Shown piece after piece: positions 25,676-38,166 of a DNA stretch of 64,000 nt (position 1 is its first letter; each line of letters begins with the position of its first letter). Position numbers and translations under genes: made by a program. Origin of the DNA: Streptomyces sp. NBC_00704 (GTDB lineage Bacteria > Actinomycetota > Actinomycetes > Streptomycetales > Streptomycetaceae); the NCBI RefSeq assembly GCF_036226605.1, contig NZ_CP109000.1, forward strand, positions 5,948,501 to 6,012,500. The letters are read 5' to 3'. The notes beneath the pieces were generated by a model. It was not told the DNA's origin, searched no databases, and was given only the letters and a program-made list of their open reading frames with translations.

Positions 25676-26662
25676 GTGGACATCGACATGAGCGCCCTGC
25701 GGGGCTTGGTACGGGAGAAGGAGATCTCCTTCGACCTGCTGGTCGAGGCGATCGAGTCGGCCCTCCTCATCGCCTACCACCGCACCGAGGGAAGCCGCCG
25801 CCACGCACGCGTGGAGCTCGACCGGCAGAGCGGGCACGTGACCGTGTGGGCGAAGGAGGACCCCGAGGACCTCGACGAGGGGCAGGAGCCCCGCACGTTC
25901 GACGACACCCCGTCGGACTTCGGCCGTATCGCCGCCACCACGGCCAAGCAGGTCATCCTGCAGCGCCTGCGCGACGCCGAGGACGACGCGACGCTCGGCG
26001 AGTACGCCGGCCGTGAGGGCGACATCGTCACCGGCGTGGTCCAGCAGGGCCGCGACCCGAAGAACGTGCTCGTCGACATCGGCAAGCTGGAGGCCATCCT
26101 GCCGGTGCAGGAGCAGGTCCCCGGCGAGACGTACACGCACGGCCTGCGCCTGCGGTCGTACGTCGTCCGGGTGGCGAAGGGCGTGCGCGGTCCGTCCGTG
26201 ACGCTCTCGCGCACGCACCCCAACCTGGTGAAGAAGCTCTTCGCCCTGGAGGTGCCGGAGATCGCCGACGGATCGGTCGAGATCTCCGCGATCGCCCGCG
26301 AGGCCGGTCACCGCACGAAGATCGCCGTCAGGTCCACCCGTTCGGGTCTGAACGCCAAGGGCGCCTGCATCGGCCCCATGGGCGGCCGGGTGCGCAACGT
26401 GATGGGCGAGCTGAACGGTGAGAAGATCGACATCGTCGACTGGTCCGACGACCCGGCCGAGATGGTGGCCAACGCGCTCTCCCCGGCCCGGGTCTCGAAG
26501 GTCGAGGTCGTCGATCTCGCGGCCCGCTCCGCGCGCGTGACCGTGCCGGACTACCAGCTGTCCCTGGCGATCGGCAAGGAAGGGCAGAACGCCCGGCTGG
26601 CCGCCCGCCTGACCGGCTGGCGCATCGACATCCGTCCGGACACCGAACAGCCGGAGGAATAG
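25676..26662 (+). CDS. nusA: Transcription termination/antitermination factor NusA
   Basis: 328 aa, the short actinobacterial form without the C-terminal acidic repeats of E. coli NusA. The N-terminal RNA-polymerase-binding domain is followed by S1 (GDIVTGVVQQGRDPKNVLVDIG, about residues 115-180), KH1 (CIGPMGGRVRNVMGEL) and KH2 (IGKEGQNARLAARLTGWRIDI). GTG 25676 gives MDIDMSALRG; the ATG four codons later is an alternative. The GAGGAGG tail of rimP serves as ribosome site. Confidence 0.96.
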   Translation: MDIDMSALRGLVREKEISFDLLVEAIESALLIAYHRTEGSRRHARVELDRQSGHVTVWAKEDPEDLDEGQEPRTFDDTPSDFGRIAATTAKQVILQRLRDAEDDATLGEYAGREGDIVTGVVQQGRDPKNVLVDIGKLEAILPVQEQVPGETYTHGLRLRSYVVRVAKGVRGPSVTLSRTHPNLVKKLFALEVPEIADGSVEISAIAREAGHRTKIAVRSTRSGLNAKGACIGPMGGRVRNVMGELNGEKIDIVDWSDDPAEMVANALSPARVSKVEVVDLAARSARVTVPDYQLSLAIGKEGQNARLAARLTGWRIDIRPDTEQPEE

Positions 26663-26764
26663 ATCTCGGCCTGTGGTGGCTGAGATCACGTCAGAGTTCG
26701 TCACGGCACGTGTTCGATTCCTGCCCCATTGGGGCGAGGTCGGCGCGGGGAGGTAGACTTGACT

Positions 26765-27061
26765 GTGTCTGGCCGGACGCGCACCGGAGCATGCCCTGAA
26801 CGCACCTGTGTGGGGTGCCGGAAGCGGGCGGCCAAGACGGAGCTGCTGCGCATCGTGGCGATCAAGGACGCATGCGTCCCCGATCCTCGCGGTACGCTGC
26901 CCGGCCGGGGTGCGTATCTGCATCCCGCCCCGGTCTGTCTCGACCAGGCGGTGCGCCGCCGGGCGTTCACGAGGGCGTTGCGAGCCCCGGGAACGCTCGA
27001 CACCAACGCGTTGCGCCAGTACGTCGAGCAGACGAACGTCGCCGAACAGGCGGCACCGTAA
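26765..27061 (+). CDS. ylxR: YlxR-type RNA-binding protein
   Basis: 98 aa from the GTG at 26765 (TTG 26759 is equally spaced from GGGGAGG and possible). Family motifs CVGCRKRA and PGRGAYLHP...CLDQAVRRRAFTRAL are present; the family is a small RNA-binding fold with DUF448. It sits between nusA and infB as in most bacteria. A regulatory role in translation or nucleoid function has been proposed for the family. Confidence 0.9.
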   Translation: MSGRTRTGACPERTCVGCRKRAAKTELLRIVAIKDACVPDPRGTLPGRGAYLHPAPVCLDQAVRRRAFTRALRAPGTLDTNALRQYVEQTNVAEQAAP

Positions 27062-27209
27062 GAAGGCGTCTCACGGAAACCCCCGTGCGGCTCCGGTACC
27101 CCGCGAGTTGGAAGTAGGTCGAGATTGCGATGAGCACTCGATGAGCACGCGATGAGTACGCCCATGAAGTAGCGACGGTCCGGACACACCCGGACCTAAA
27201 AGGAGCGAA

Positions 27210-30335
<3,126 letters not shown>

Positions 30336-30348
30336 CCACCCGAGGTAC

Positions 30349-30387
30349 GTACCGGCCGGCGGGGGATCGCTCCCCGCCGGCCGGTAC
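30349..30387 (+). terminator. Hairpin after infB
   Basis: A perfect 16-bp stem (30349-30364 with 30372-30387, GC-rich) with a 7-base loop begins 13 bp after the infB stop. Since rbfA and truB follow on the same strand, it may be partial attenuation or an operon end. Confidence 0.75.
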
Positions 30388-30516
30388 GGCGTCCGGCACA
30401 CGCGCGCGGGAGAAAACCCCGTCGAGCGGCCGCCGGGAACGCTGTACCGTTCTCGATGTCCCTGTCCCACGGCGGCAGGGCCATCGATCCCGTACCGGCG
30501 GGTGAACCGGATACAC

Positions 30517-30810
30517 ATGTACGTGGGGACTCTGTCCTTCGACCTCCTCCTCGGCGACGTACATTCGCTGAAGGAGAAGCGCTCCGTCGTCCGTCCCATC
30601 GTCGCCGAGCTCCAGCGCAGGTTCGCGGTGAGCGTGGCCGAGGTGGACGACCAGGACCTTCACCGCAGGGCCAGGATCGGCCTCGCCGCGGTCTCGGGCG
30701 ACGCGGAGCACCTGACCGACGTGCTGGACCGGTGCGAACGGCTGGTCGCCGGCCGCCCCGAGGTGGAACTGCTGTCGGTCAGACGGCGCTTCCACGGCGA
30801 AGACGACTGA
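30517..30810 (+). CDS. DUF503 protein
   Basis: 97 aa. The family hallmark FDLLLGDVHSLKEKRSVVRPI is complete, followed by the ferredoxin-like fold (FAVSVAEVDDQDLHRRARIGLAAVSGD). The gene is found between infB and rbfA across many Gram-positives. Function is not established. ATG 30517 starts MYVGTLSFD, the conserved N-terminus. Confidence 0.9.
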   Translation: MYVGTLSFDLLLGDVHSLKEKRSVVRPIVAELQRRFAVSVAEVDDQDLHRRARIGLAAVSGDAEHLTDVLDRCERLVAGRPEVELLSVRRRFHGEDD

Positions 30811-30895
30811 CGACCGACCGACCACGCGAAGACCACGCGAAACGCAAGAACGCGCGAGAGCGCACCAAGCAGAAGAAAGAACGGGAGACGGACCA

Positions 30896-31345
30896 GTGGC
30901 CGACAACGCGCGCGCCAAGAGGCTGGCGGACCTCATCCAGCAGGTGGTGGCCCAGAAGCTGCAGCGCGGGATCAAGGACCCGCGGCTCGGCTCCCACGTC
31001 ACCATCACGGACACCCGGGTCACCGGCGACCTCCGTGAGGCGACCGTCTTCTACACCGTGTACGGGGACGACGAGGAGCGGGCGGCCGCCGCCGCCGGCC
31101 TGGAGAGCGCCAAGGGCGTCCTGCGCTCCGAGGTCGGCCGGGCCGCGGGCGTGAAGTTCACGCCGACGCTGGCCTTCGTCGCCGACGCCCTGCCGGACAA
31201 CGCCCGCACCATCGACGACCTCCTCGACAAGGCGCGCGCCGCCGACGAGAAGGTCCGCGAGGTGTCCGCGGGAGCCGGCTACGCGGGCGACGCCGACCCG
31301 TACAAGAAGCCCGGCGACGAGGACGAGACGGACGACTCCGCCTGA
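30896..31345 (+). CDS. rbfA: Ribosome-binding factor A
   Basis: 149 aa. A KH-like domain covers residues 1-110 (AKRLADLIQQVVAQKLQRGIKDPRL, VTITDTRVTGDLREATVFYTVYG) with an acidic tail. RbfA matures the 5' end of 16S rRNA. GTG 30896 follows GGGAGACGGACCA. The stop overlaps the truB ATG (TGATG). Confidence 0.96.
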   Translation: MADNARAKRLADLIQQVVAQKLQRGIKDPRLGSHVTITDTRVTGDLREATVFYTVYGDDEERAAAAAGLESAKGVLRSEVGRAAGVKFTPTLAFVADALPDNARTIDDLLDKARAADEKVREVSAGAGYAGDADPYKKPGDEDETDDSA

Positions 31346-32250
31346 TGAACCGCAAGCCGACCCCGCCCGACGGCCTCGTCATCGTCGACAAGCCGTCGGG
31401 CTTCACTTCGCACGACGTCGTGGCCAAGATGCGCGGGATCGCGGGCACCCGCCGCGTCGGCCACGCCGGCACGCTCGACCCGATGGCCACGGGCGTCCTC
31501 GTCCTCGGCATCGAGAAGGCGACCAAGCTCCTCGGGCACCTCGCGCTCACCGAGAAGGAGTACCTGGGCACGATCCGGCTCGGCCAGACGACCCTGACCG
31601 ACGACGCCGAGGGCGAGATCACGGGGTCCACGGACGCCTCGAAGGTCACCCGGGACGCGATCGACGCCGGCATCGCCCAGCTCAGCGGCCGCATCATGCA
31701 GGTGCCGTCCAAGGTCAGCGCCATCAAGATCAACGGCGTGCGCTCCTACAAGCGGGCCCGTGACGGCGAGGACTTCGAGATCCCGGCCCGCCCGGTCACC
31801 GTCTCGTCCTTCTCGGTTTACGACGTCCGCGACGCCGTCGCCGAGGACGGCACCGCCGTCCTGGACCTGGTGGTCTCCGTCGTCTGCTCCTCCGGCACCT
31901 ACATCCGGGCCCTCGCCCGCGACCTGGGCGCCGGACTCGGCGTCGGCGGCCACCTCACCGCCCTGCGCCGCACCCGCGTCGGCCCCTACAAGCTGGACTC
32001 GGCCAAGACGCTCGACCAGCTCCAGCAGGAGCTGAGCGTGATGCCCATCGCCGACGCGGCCTCCGCCGCGTTCCCCCGCTGGAACGTGGACGCCAAGCGG
32101 GCCCGGCTGCTCCTCAACGGCGTACGCCTGGAGATGCCCGAGGAGTACGCCGACGCGGGCGCCGTGGCCGTCTTCGACCCCGAGGGCCGCTTCCTGGCCC
32201 TGGTGGAGGAACAGAAGGGCAAGGCGAAGAGCCTGGCCGTCCTGGGCTGA
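31345..32250 (+). CDS. truB: tRNA pseudouridine(55) synthase
   Basis: 301 aa. The catalytic Asp lies in GHAGTLDPMATGVL (about D45). KIVSAIKINGVRSYKRAR-type and SSGTYIRALARDLG motifs follow and a PUA-like C-terminal region ends the protein. It makes pseudouridine 55 in the T-loop of tRNAs. Coupled to rbfA by a one-base overlap. A hairpin about 150 bp downstream (32398-32443) probably closes the operon. Confidence 0.96.
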   Translation: MNRKPTPPDGLVIVDKPSGFTSHDVVAKMRGIAGTRRVGHAGTLDPMATGVLVLGIEKATKLLGHLALTEKEYLGTIRLGQTTLTDDAEGEITGSTDASKVTRDAIDAGIAQLSGRIMQVPSKVSAIKINGVRSYKRARDGEDFEIPARPVTVSSFSVYDVRDAVAEDGTAVLDLVVSVVCSSGTYIRALARDLGAGLGVGGHLTALRRTRVGPYKLDSAKTLDQLQQELSVMPIADAASAAFPRWNVDAKRARLLLNGVRLEMPEEYADAGAVAVFDPEGRFLALVEEQKGKAKSLAVLG

Positions 32251-32628
32251 CCCGCTCCTCCCGCCCCGGTCACCGGCGCGGCCGCCGTACGGGTCGCCGT
32301 ACGGGTGCGGGTACGAGTGTGGGTGTGGGCTCGGGTGCGGGTGCGATCTCGCCGTCCCGTCCCGTCCCGCCCCCGCCCCGTCCCTGCCCGTCCCGGCCCG
32401 TGGAGCGGCGGACACGGGGTGGTGCTGCGCCGCCGCTCCACGGTCCCCCCTCGGTTCCCCCACCTCCAGCGTGTGTCCGACGGCTCCGGTTCATTCACCC
32501 GTCCGGGCGGGCGCTCGGAGTGAACCGAGGGAGTGCAGGGGGGCGCTTTCGCCCGGCGATCCGTCCCGCTGATCATCTCCGCCTACCGTCGGACGCAGGA
32601 CACGCGGGCGCGGCGGGGAGGTACGACG
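32251..32628. other. Gene-free stretch between truB and the STAND-like ATPase
   Basis: 378 bp. It contains simple-sequence runs: alternating GTACGGGT/CGGGTGCGGGT units near 32288-32345, then CCCGT/CCCGC runs near 32352-32400, then the hairpin 32398-32443. Open frames here are artefacts of composition. No promoter could be assigned. Confidence 0.45.
32398..32443 (+). terminator. Hairpin closing the rimP-truB operon
   Basis: A perfect 14-bp stem CCGTGGAGCGGCGG (32398-32411) with its complement at 32430-32443 and an 18-base loop. Confidence 0.7.
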
Positions 32629-35600
32629 ATGGCGGGACGGGGCCCGCGGGCACCGTGGCACGACGGCGGGCGCGGCGCGCCCCGGGACGCTCCGGCGGAC
32701 GCCTCCCGTACCGCCCCGGACGCCACCCGTACCGTCGCGCACGGCACCCCTACGGCCCCGGACGCCGTCCCCGGCCTCGTCCGCATCAGCGACCACACCG
32801 GCCGGCCGCGCGGCGCCGGGTTCGTCGCCGACCATCACGGCACGGTGGTCACCGGCCACGAGGCGGTCGACGGCCTGTCCCGGCTCGTGCTGCACGCCGA
32901 CGGCGACCGCACGTGCACCGTCACCGCCGACGCGGTCACCCCGCTGCCCGGCCTCGGCCTGGCCCTCGTGCGCACCGAGGGCCTCGGCACGGACCCCCTG
33001 CCGGTGACCGTGCGGGACGGCGTGGAGAGCGGCAGATACGTCCGGCTGGCCGCCGGCTGCTGGCGCGAGGCCCGGGTCCTTGCCGAGGCGAGCGCGACGT
33101 ACCCGGCGCCCGACCGCCCTCACCGCCTCGACGGCGTCCTGGAGCTGGCCATCGGCACCGCGGGCCGGGACGCGCTGCGGCCGGGCGGCGGCGCGGCGGG
33201 CGGGCCGGTCCTCGACGCCGGGACCGGCGCGGTCGTCGCCGTCCTGAACACCGCGCTGCGCCGCGACGACCGCGACGCCTGCTTCGCCGTGCCGCTGCGG
33301 CCCCTCACCGGCGCGACAGGCGACCGGCGGGACGAGAAGAGGAACGAACCGGTCACGGCCTCACCGACGGCCCCGACGGCGGCGGCGACAGCGGGAACGG
33401 CGGCAACGGCGGCAACGGCGTCGGCAACGGCGTCGACAGCGGCGTCGACAGCGGCAACGGCCTGGGGGACTTGGGGGGCCGGCCGGGCGGCGGAGGAGCT
33501 GCCCGCGCGTGCGGGGGAGGCGGCTTGGCCCGACGGCGTGGGGAGGCCGGGGGAGGCGATCGCGGCCGACGGCGCGGCGATGCCGGAGGCGGGAGCCCCG
33601 GCCCAAGGTGTCCGGACACGGGGAACGCCCTCGCCGACCACGGCGGCGGCTCGTACCTGCGGTGCTGCGGGGGCCGCAGAGGCCGCGGAGGCCGCCGGGA
33701 CTCCGGGCGCACGGCCGACCGTGATCCGCCCCGCCGCCAGCGCGGTGCGGGCGCGGCCCGAGGGGCCCCTCGCCGAGCTGCTCGCCCGCAACGCGGCCAC
33801 CGTCCCCGCGTACGGTGCGGACCTCAACCTGGCGGCCGTCCTGGAGCTCACGGCGACGTCCGTCGGCTCGGACGGTCCGCAGGGCGCGCTGCGCCACTCC
33901 CTCGACCGCACCGGGAACGGATCCCGCACCGCAGCCTCCGAGCCAGTCGAACGCGCCTTCCCCGCCCGGGAGTTCGCGCGGTTCGCGGCGAGCGAGGCCA
34001 CCGTCCTCGGCCTGGTCGGCGCTCCGGGCAGCGGCCGTACGACGGAACTCGCCGCCCTCGCCGCCCGCCGCGCCGGGGGCGACCGGCCCGCACCCACGCT
34101 GTGGCTGCGCGGCGCCGACCTGCGCGACGAGGACGCCTCGCTCGCCGACGCGGCCCGCCGCACCCTGGCCAGGGCCGCCCGCATCGTGACGGCCTCGCGA
34201 CCGGCCCCGGCCCCCACCCCGGCGGCCTCCTGCGCCCCGGCCGCCCCCGGCGACGTCACCCCCGAACGGCTCGCCCGCCTCGCCCGCGCCGTCGGGCGAC
34301 CGCTGCTGATCCTCCTCGACGGCCCCGAGGAGATGCCCCCGGTCCTCGCGCACCGGCTCACCGAGTGGACCGAGGGCACGGCACGATGGCTCGCGGAGAC
34401 CGGGGCCCGGCTGGTGGTGGCGTGCCGCAGCGAGTACTGGGAGCACGCGGGAGCCCTGTTCCCGCCCGAGACGCTGCACGGATCCGCGCCCGCGGGCGAT
34501 CCGCTCCCGCCCTGCGTCCGGCTGGGCGACTTCACGCCCGAGGAGGCGCGCGAGGCCCGCGCCCGCCACTGCCTTCCCGACGGCGCGCTCGTCTTCCCCG
34601 ACGACCGGCACCCGCTCACCCTGCGCCTGCTCGGCGAGGTCCGGGCCGCGCTCCCCGGCCCGCCCGGACCGGACCCCGTCGACCGCGACGACGTCCTGTC
34701 CGCCCACCTCGACCTGATGTGCCTGCGCGTCGCGGTCCGCCTCGCCGCCGCGAACGGGCTGCGCGGCAACGCCGTACGACGCCTCGCGGCCAAGGTCTCC
34801 GGCCAGGTGCACGAGGCCGCCCGGCGCAGCCTCGGGCCGGGACAGGGCGGCCTGGACCGGGCGTCGTTCGAGGACGTCTTCCCCTGGGGGCCCGCGCCCG
34901 CCCGCCTCGGAGGCGGAACCGGCTGGGCGTCCGCCGTCCTCGCCGAGGGCCTCCTCGTGCCGGCCGGCGACGGCTACCGCTTCGCCCACGAGGAACTGGC
35001 CGACTGGATCCAGGGCGCCCACCTCGACCTGGACGAGGCACTGCGCGCCCTGGTCCACCGCTGCGACACCCCCGAGGACGGCCGCCCGCTGCCCGTCCCG
35101 CACCACCGCATCGGCCCCGTCGTCCAGGCCCTGCTCCTCCTCGCCCGCCAGCAGGGCCCGCACCGGCTCGCCGCCCGGCTCCGCGAGTTGACCCACGCCC
35201 TCGAAGCCGACCCGGACTCCTGGTGGGCCGCCCGCCTGCTCACCGAGACCCTGCTGCGCGTCCCGGACGCCACCCCCTACACGGCCGTCCTGCGCCTGAT
35301 CGCGGACCTGATCGGCGCCGGCGCCGCGGACGCCCTCCGGTCCGCCGACCTCGGCCCCGCCTTCTGGACGCGGCTCGCCCTCCCGCCCGACGCCCGGCTC
35401 GACCTGCTGCGCCGCCTGGTCCTCGCCGACGGCGCCCCGCACGACGCGGACGCCCCCCGCTACCTCGACGCCGTCGCCGGCCTCCTCGCCGCCGACCCCC
35501 GCGCCGTACAGTCGCACCTCACGCACTGGTTCGACGACGAACGGCCGCTGCCCGCGACCCCGCACGCGACGGTGGCGACAGCGGCGCAGGCGCTGCTGCA

Positions 35601-36876
35601 CACCCACCGCCACCGGGCGCCCGACGACCTCACCGAGGCCCTCGCCGACTGCGCCCACCCGCGCGCCGACGAACTGCTCGCGGTGCTCGCCGAGGACGAA
35701 CCGTCCGCGCTGTGCCGGGCCGTCGACCGGTGGGCGCACGACGAGCGGCCCGCCCGGCGGGCGGCGGCGGCGACCCACGCGCCGCACGTCGCACCGCACG
35801 TGCGCACGGAACGGGACCGCCTGCTGCTGCGCCGCGCCGCCCGCGCCCTGCTCGCCCGCCCGGCCGACCGCACCCTGCACGGCGGCGCCCTCGCCCTCCT
35901 CGTCCGGGACCCCGGGACGCGCGCCCACCACCTCGCGCACGCCCTGGAGCGGTTCGCGGCGGGCGACCCGCGGCTGCCCCCGGAGGCCCTGCTCACCGCC
36001 CTGAGCACCCACCCCGAGCCGGTCCTGGACGCCCTCCGCACCCGCCTGCACACCCCCGCCCGCCCGGCGCCCGACCCGCAGGCCCCCGACCGGCAGGCCC
36101 CCGACCGGCGGACGGACACGCGTCGGACGGGCCCTCGGCTGCCACAGACAGAGACGGAACCCAGGACGGACACGGAGAGGGAGCCGGGAACAGGGTCGGC
36201 GAGGGAGCCGGGAACAGGGCCGGCGAGGGAGCCGGAGACGGAGACAGAGGCGGAGAAGGAAACGGGTTCGGGGAGGGGGTCGGGGACGGAGGGCATCCTG
36301 AACGCCCTCGTGGAGGCCGCCACCCCGGCCCTCGCCCCTGGGATCGCCGCGCTCCTGCGGGAGACGCTCGAACGGCGGCCGGAGTGCGCCGGGCGTCTGG
36401 CCGAGTCCGTCGGCCGCCGCTTGGACGACGGTCCGACCGCGCGCGCCCTCGTCCTCCCGCTGGTCCGCGCCCTGTTGGACGGAGACTGTCCCGAGCAGGC
36501 GCGGGCCGCCCTGGCCGGGATGCTGGCCGCTCCCGGTACCGCGCCGTCCGAGCCCCTGCGCCGCGAACTCCTGGACCGCCTCCTCACACACGAACGCGCC
36601 CCGGCCGTCCTGGCCGCCGTCCTGTACGGGGCCGCCGGGCGCGACGGCGAGGACCTGCGCGCACTCGTCCACCGCACCGGCCTCCTCCTCGTCCGCACCC
36701 CGGACGGCGCGACGCGCTTCGACCGCGGCCTGGTCGACCTCGGACGTCATGTGCCGGGATTCGCCGCCCAGGTGGTGGACTGGCTCACCCGGGACCCGGG
36801 GGAGTGGGCGGCGGTGGTCGGACCCAGCGCCCGCCGGACCCTGGAGAGCCTGGCGGGAGCGCGCGTGCCCGCGTGA
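32629..36876 (+). CDS. Trypsin-like (apparently inactive) domain fused to a P-loop STAND-like ATPase
   Basis: 1415 aa. Residues about 45-225 resemble a trypsin/HtrA-like fold (RISDHTGRPRGAGFVADHHGTVVTGHEAV, LGLALVRTEGLG). The segment where proteases have GNSGGP reads GGAAGGPV near residue 187, so the nucleophile Ser is Ala and the Asp position is also lost. An Ala/Thr linker (about 245-290) leads to an ATPase: Walker A GAPGSGRTTE at about 464-473 and a Walker B-like LLILLDGPEE near 560. Long helical, repeat-like regions follow to the end, broken by a Glu/Thr/Gly low-complexity stretch near 1165-1220. This is the architecture of signal-transducing STAND NTPases. ATG 32629 has GGGGAGG seven bases upstream. 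Its role is unknown; it lies between truB and ribF. Confidence 0.75.
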   Translation: MAGRGPRAPWHDGGRGAPRDAPADASRTAPDATRTVAHGTPTAPDAVPGLVRISDHTGRPRGAGFVADHHGTVVTGHEAVDGLSRLVLHADGDRTCTVTADAVTPLPGLGLALVRTEGLGTDPLPVTVRDGVESGRYVRLAAGCWREARVLAEASATYPAPDRPHRLDGVLELAIGTAGRDALRPGGGAAGGPVLDAGTGAVVAVLNTALRRDDRDACFAVPLRPLTGATGDRRDEKRNEPVTASPTAPTAAATAGTAATAATASATASTAASTAATAWGTWGAGRAAEELPARAGEAAWPDGVGRPGEAIAADGAAMPEAGAPAQGVRTRGTPSPTTAAARTCGAAGAAEAAEAAGTPGARPTVIRPAASAVRARPEGPLAELLARNAATVPAYGADLNLAAVLELTATSVGSDGPQGALRHSLDRTGNGSRTAASEPVERAFPAREFARFAASEATVLGLVGAPGSGRTTELAALAARRAGGDRPAPTLWLRGADLRDEDASLADAARRTLARAARIVTASRPAPAPTPAASCAPAAPGDVTPERLARLARAVGRPLLILLDGPEEMPPVLAHRLTEWTEGTARWLAETGARLVVACRSEYWEHAGALFPPETLHGSAPAGDPLPPCVRLGDFTPEEAREARARHCLPDGALVFPDDRHPLTLRLLGEVRAALPGPPGPDPVDRDDVLSAHLDLMCLRVAVRLAAANGLRGNAVRRLAAKVSGQVHEAARRSLGPGQGGLDRASFEDVFPWGPAPARLGGGTGWASAVLAEGLLVPAGDGYRFAHEELADWIQGAHLDLDEALRALVHRCDTPEDGRPLPVPHHRIGPVVQALLLLARQQGPHRLAARLRELTHALEADPDSWWAARLLTETLLRVPDATPYTAVLRLIADLIGAGAADALRSADLGPAFWTRLALPPDARLDLLRRLVLADGAPHDADAPRYLDAVAGLLAADPRAVQSHLTHWFDDERPLPATPHATVATAAQALLHTHRHRAPDDLTEALADCAHPRADELLAVLAEDEPSALCRAVDRWAHDERPARRAAAATHAPHVAPHVRTERDRLLLRRAARALLARPADRTLHGGALALLVRDPGTRAHHLAHALERFAAGDPRLPPEALLTALSTHPEPVLDALRTRLHTPARPAPDPQAPDRQAPDRRTDTRRTGPRLPQTETEPRTDTEREPGTGSAREPGTGPAREPETETEAEKETGSGRGSGTEGILNALVEAATPALAPGIAALLRETLERRPECAGRLAESVGRRLDDGPTARALVLPLVRALLDGDCPEQARAALAGMLAAPGTAPSEPLRRELLDRLLTHERAPAVLAAVLYGAAGRDGEDLRALVHRTGLLLVRTPDGATRFDRGLVDLGRHVPGFAAQVVDWLTRDPGEWAAVVGPSARRTLESLAGARVPA

Positions 36877-37070
36877 GCGCACCCGGGGCGCGCCCGTGAG
36901 CGCACCGGGCGGGCCGGGCGCACCGGACGGGCCGTGGGCACACCGGGGCGGACTCCGTGTGCCGGGTCACACCTCCATGCCGATGCGGGCCCCGAGCACC
37001 CGGCATGGCACCCTTAGACCTGCGTAAGAGACAACAGTGGATACGGACACGGGTTCGAGGAGCGGTCACA

Positions 37071-38021
37071 GTGCAGCGCTGGCGTGGCTTGGAGGACATC
37101 CCCGAGGACTGGGGACGCAGCGTCGTCACCATCGGGTCCTACGACGGGGTCCACCGCGGGCACCAGCTGATCATCCGGCATGCCGTGGACCGCGCCCGTG
37201 AGCTGGGCGTTCCCGCGGTCGTCGTCACGTTCGACCCGCACCCCAGCGAGGTCGTCCGCCCCGGCAGCCACCCGCCGCTGCTCGCCCCGCACCACCGCCG
37301 CGCCGAGCTGATGGCGGAACTGGGCGTCGACGCGGTCCTGATCCTGCCCTTCACGACGGAGTTCTCGAAGCTCTCGCCGGCCGACTTCGTGGTGAAGGTC
37401 CTCGTCGACAAGCTGCACGCCAAGGCGGTCGTCGAGGGCCCCAACTTCCGCTTCGGCCACAAGGCGGCGGGCGACGTCGACTTCCTCACGGAGCAGGGCA
37501 AGGTCTACGACTTCGACGTCGAGGTCGTCGACCTGGTGCTGTGCGGAGACGCGGGCGGCGGGCAGCCGTTCTCCTCGACGCTGACCCGGCGCCTGGTCGC
37601 CGAGGGCGATCTCGCGGGCGCCGGCGAGATCCTCGGCCGCCCGCACCGGGTCGAGGGCGTCGTGGTGCGCGGGGCCCAGCGGGGCCGCGAACTCGGCTTC
37701 CCCACAGCGAACGTCGAGACGCTCCCGCACACCGCGATCCCGGCGGACGGCGTCTACGCGGGCTGGCTGCACGTGGCCGGCGAGGCGATGCCCGCCGCGA
37801 TCTCCGTCGGCACGAACCCGCAGTTCGACGGCACGGAGCGCACCGTGGAGGCGTACGCCATCGACCGCGTGGGCCTCGACCTCTACGGACTGCACGTCGC
37901 CGTCGACTTCCTCGCCTTCGTGCGCGGTCAGGCCAAGTTCGACTCGCTGGAAGGCCTGTTGGAGCAGATGGCGCGGGACGTGCAGCGCTGCCGGGAACTG
38001 GTGGCGGCTCAGCAGCCGTAG
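37071..38021 (+). CDS. ribF: Bifunctional riboflavin kinase / FAD synthetase
   Basis: 316 aa. The N-terminal nucleotidyltransferase carries GSYDGVHRGHQ (about residues 22-32) and FDPHPSEVV; the C-terminal riboflavin kinase has GRPHRVEGVVVRG, RELGFPTANV and TVEAYAID. It makes FMN and then FAD in the cytoplasm. GTG 37071 follows CGAGGAGCGG; the protein start VQRWRGLEDIP is conserved. A 19-bp hairpin follows at 38049-38088. Confidence 0.96.
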   Translation: MQRWRGLEDIPEDWGRSVVTIGSYDGVHRGHQLIIRHAVDRARELGVPAVVVTFDPHPSEVVRPGSHPPLLAPHHRRAELMAELGVDAVLILPFTTEFSKLSPADFVVKVLVDKLHAKAVVEGPNFRFGHKAAGDVDFLTEQGKVYDFDVEVVDLVLCGDAGGGQPFSSTLTRRLVAEGDLAGAGEILGRPHRVEGVVVRGAQRGRELGFPTANVETLPHTAIPADGVYAGWLHVAGEAMPAAISVGTNPQFDGTERTVEAYAIDRVGLDLYGLHVAVDFLAFVRGQAKFDSLEGLLEQMARDVQRCRELVAAQQP

Positions 38022-38048
38022 CCGCGCCGCGGGTTGACCGTGAACGGC

Positions 38049-38088
38049 CGAAGGGCGGCCGGTGTCCCAGGACACCGGCCGCCCTTCG
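38049..38088. terminator. Bidirectional terminator between ribF and the SCO5717-like gene
   Basis: A perfect 19-bp stem (38049-38067 with 38070-38088) with a 2-base loop as drawn (so slightly fewer paired bases in reality) sits between convergent genes. Confidence 0.85.
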
Positions 38089-38166
38089 CCGTCACCGACC
38101 ACTGCTCGCCCCGGCCACGGCCACCGCCGGGACGGCCGCCGCCGCGGCGGCCGCACCTGCGGACGG

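Noticed and set aside
32319..36899. Alternative + strand frame over the STAND-like gene
   Set aside because: Arg/Pro-rich shadow without ATPase motifs; ends near the same place by chance.
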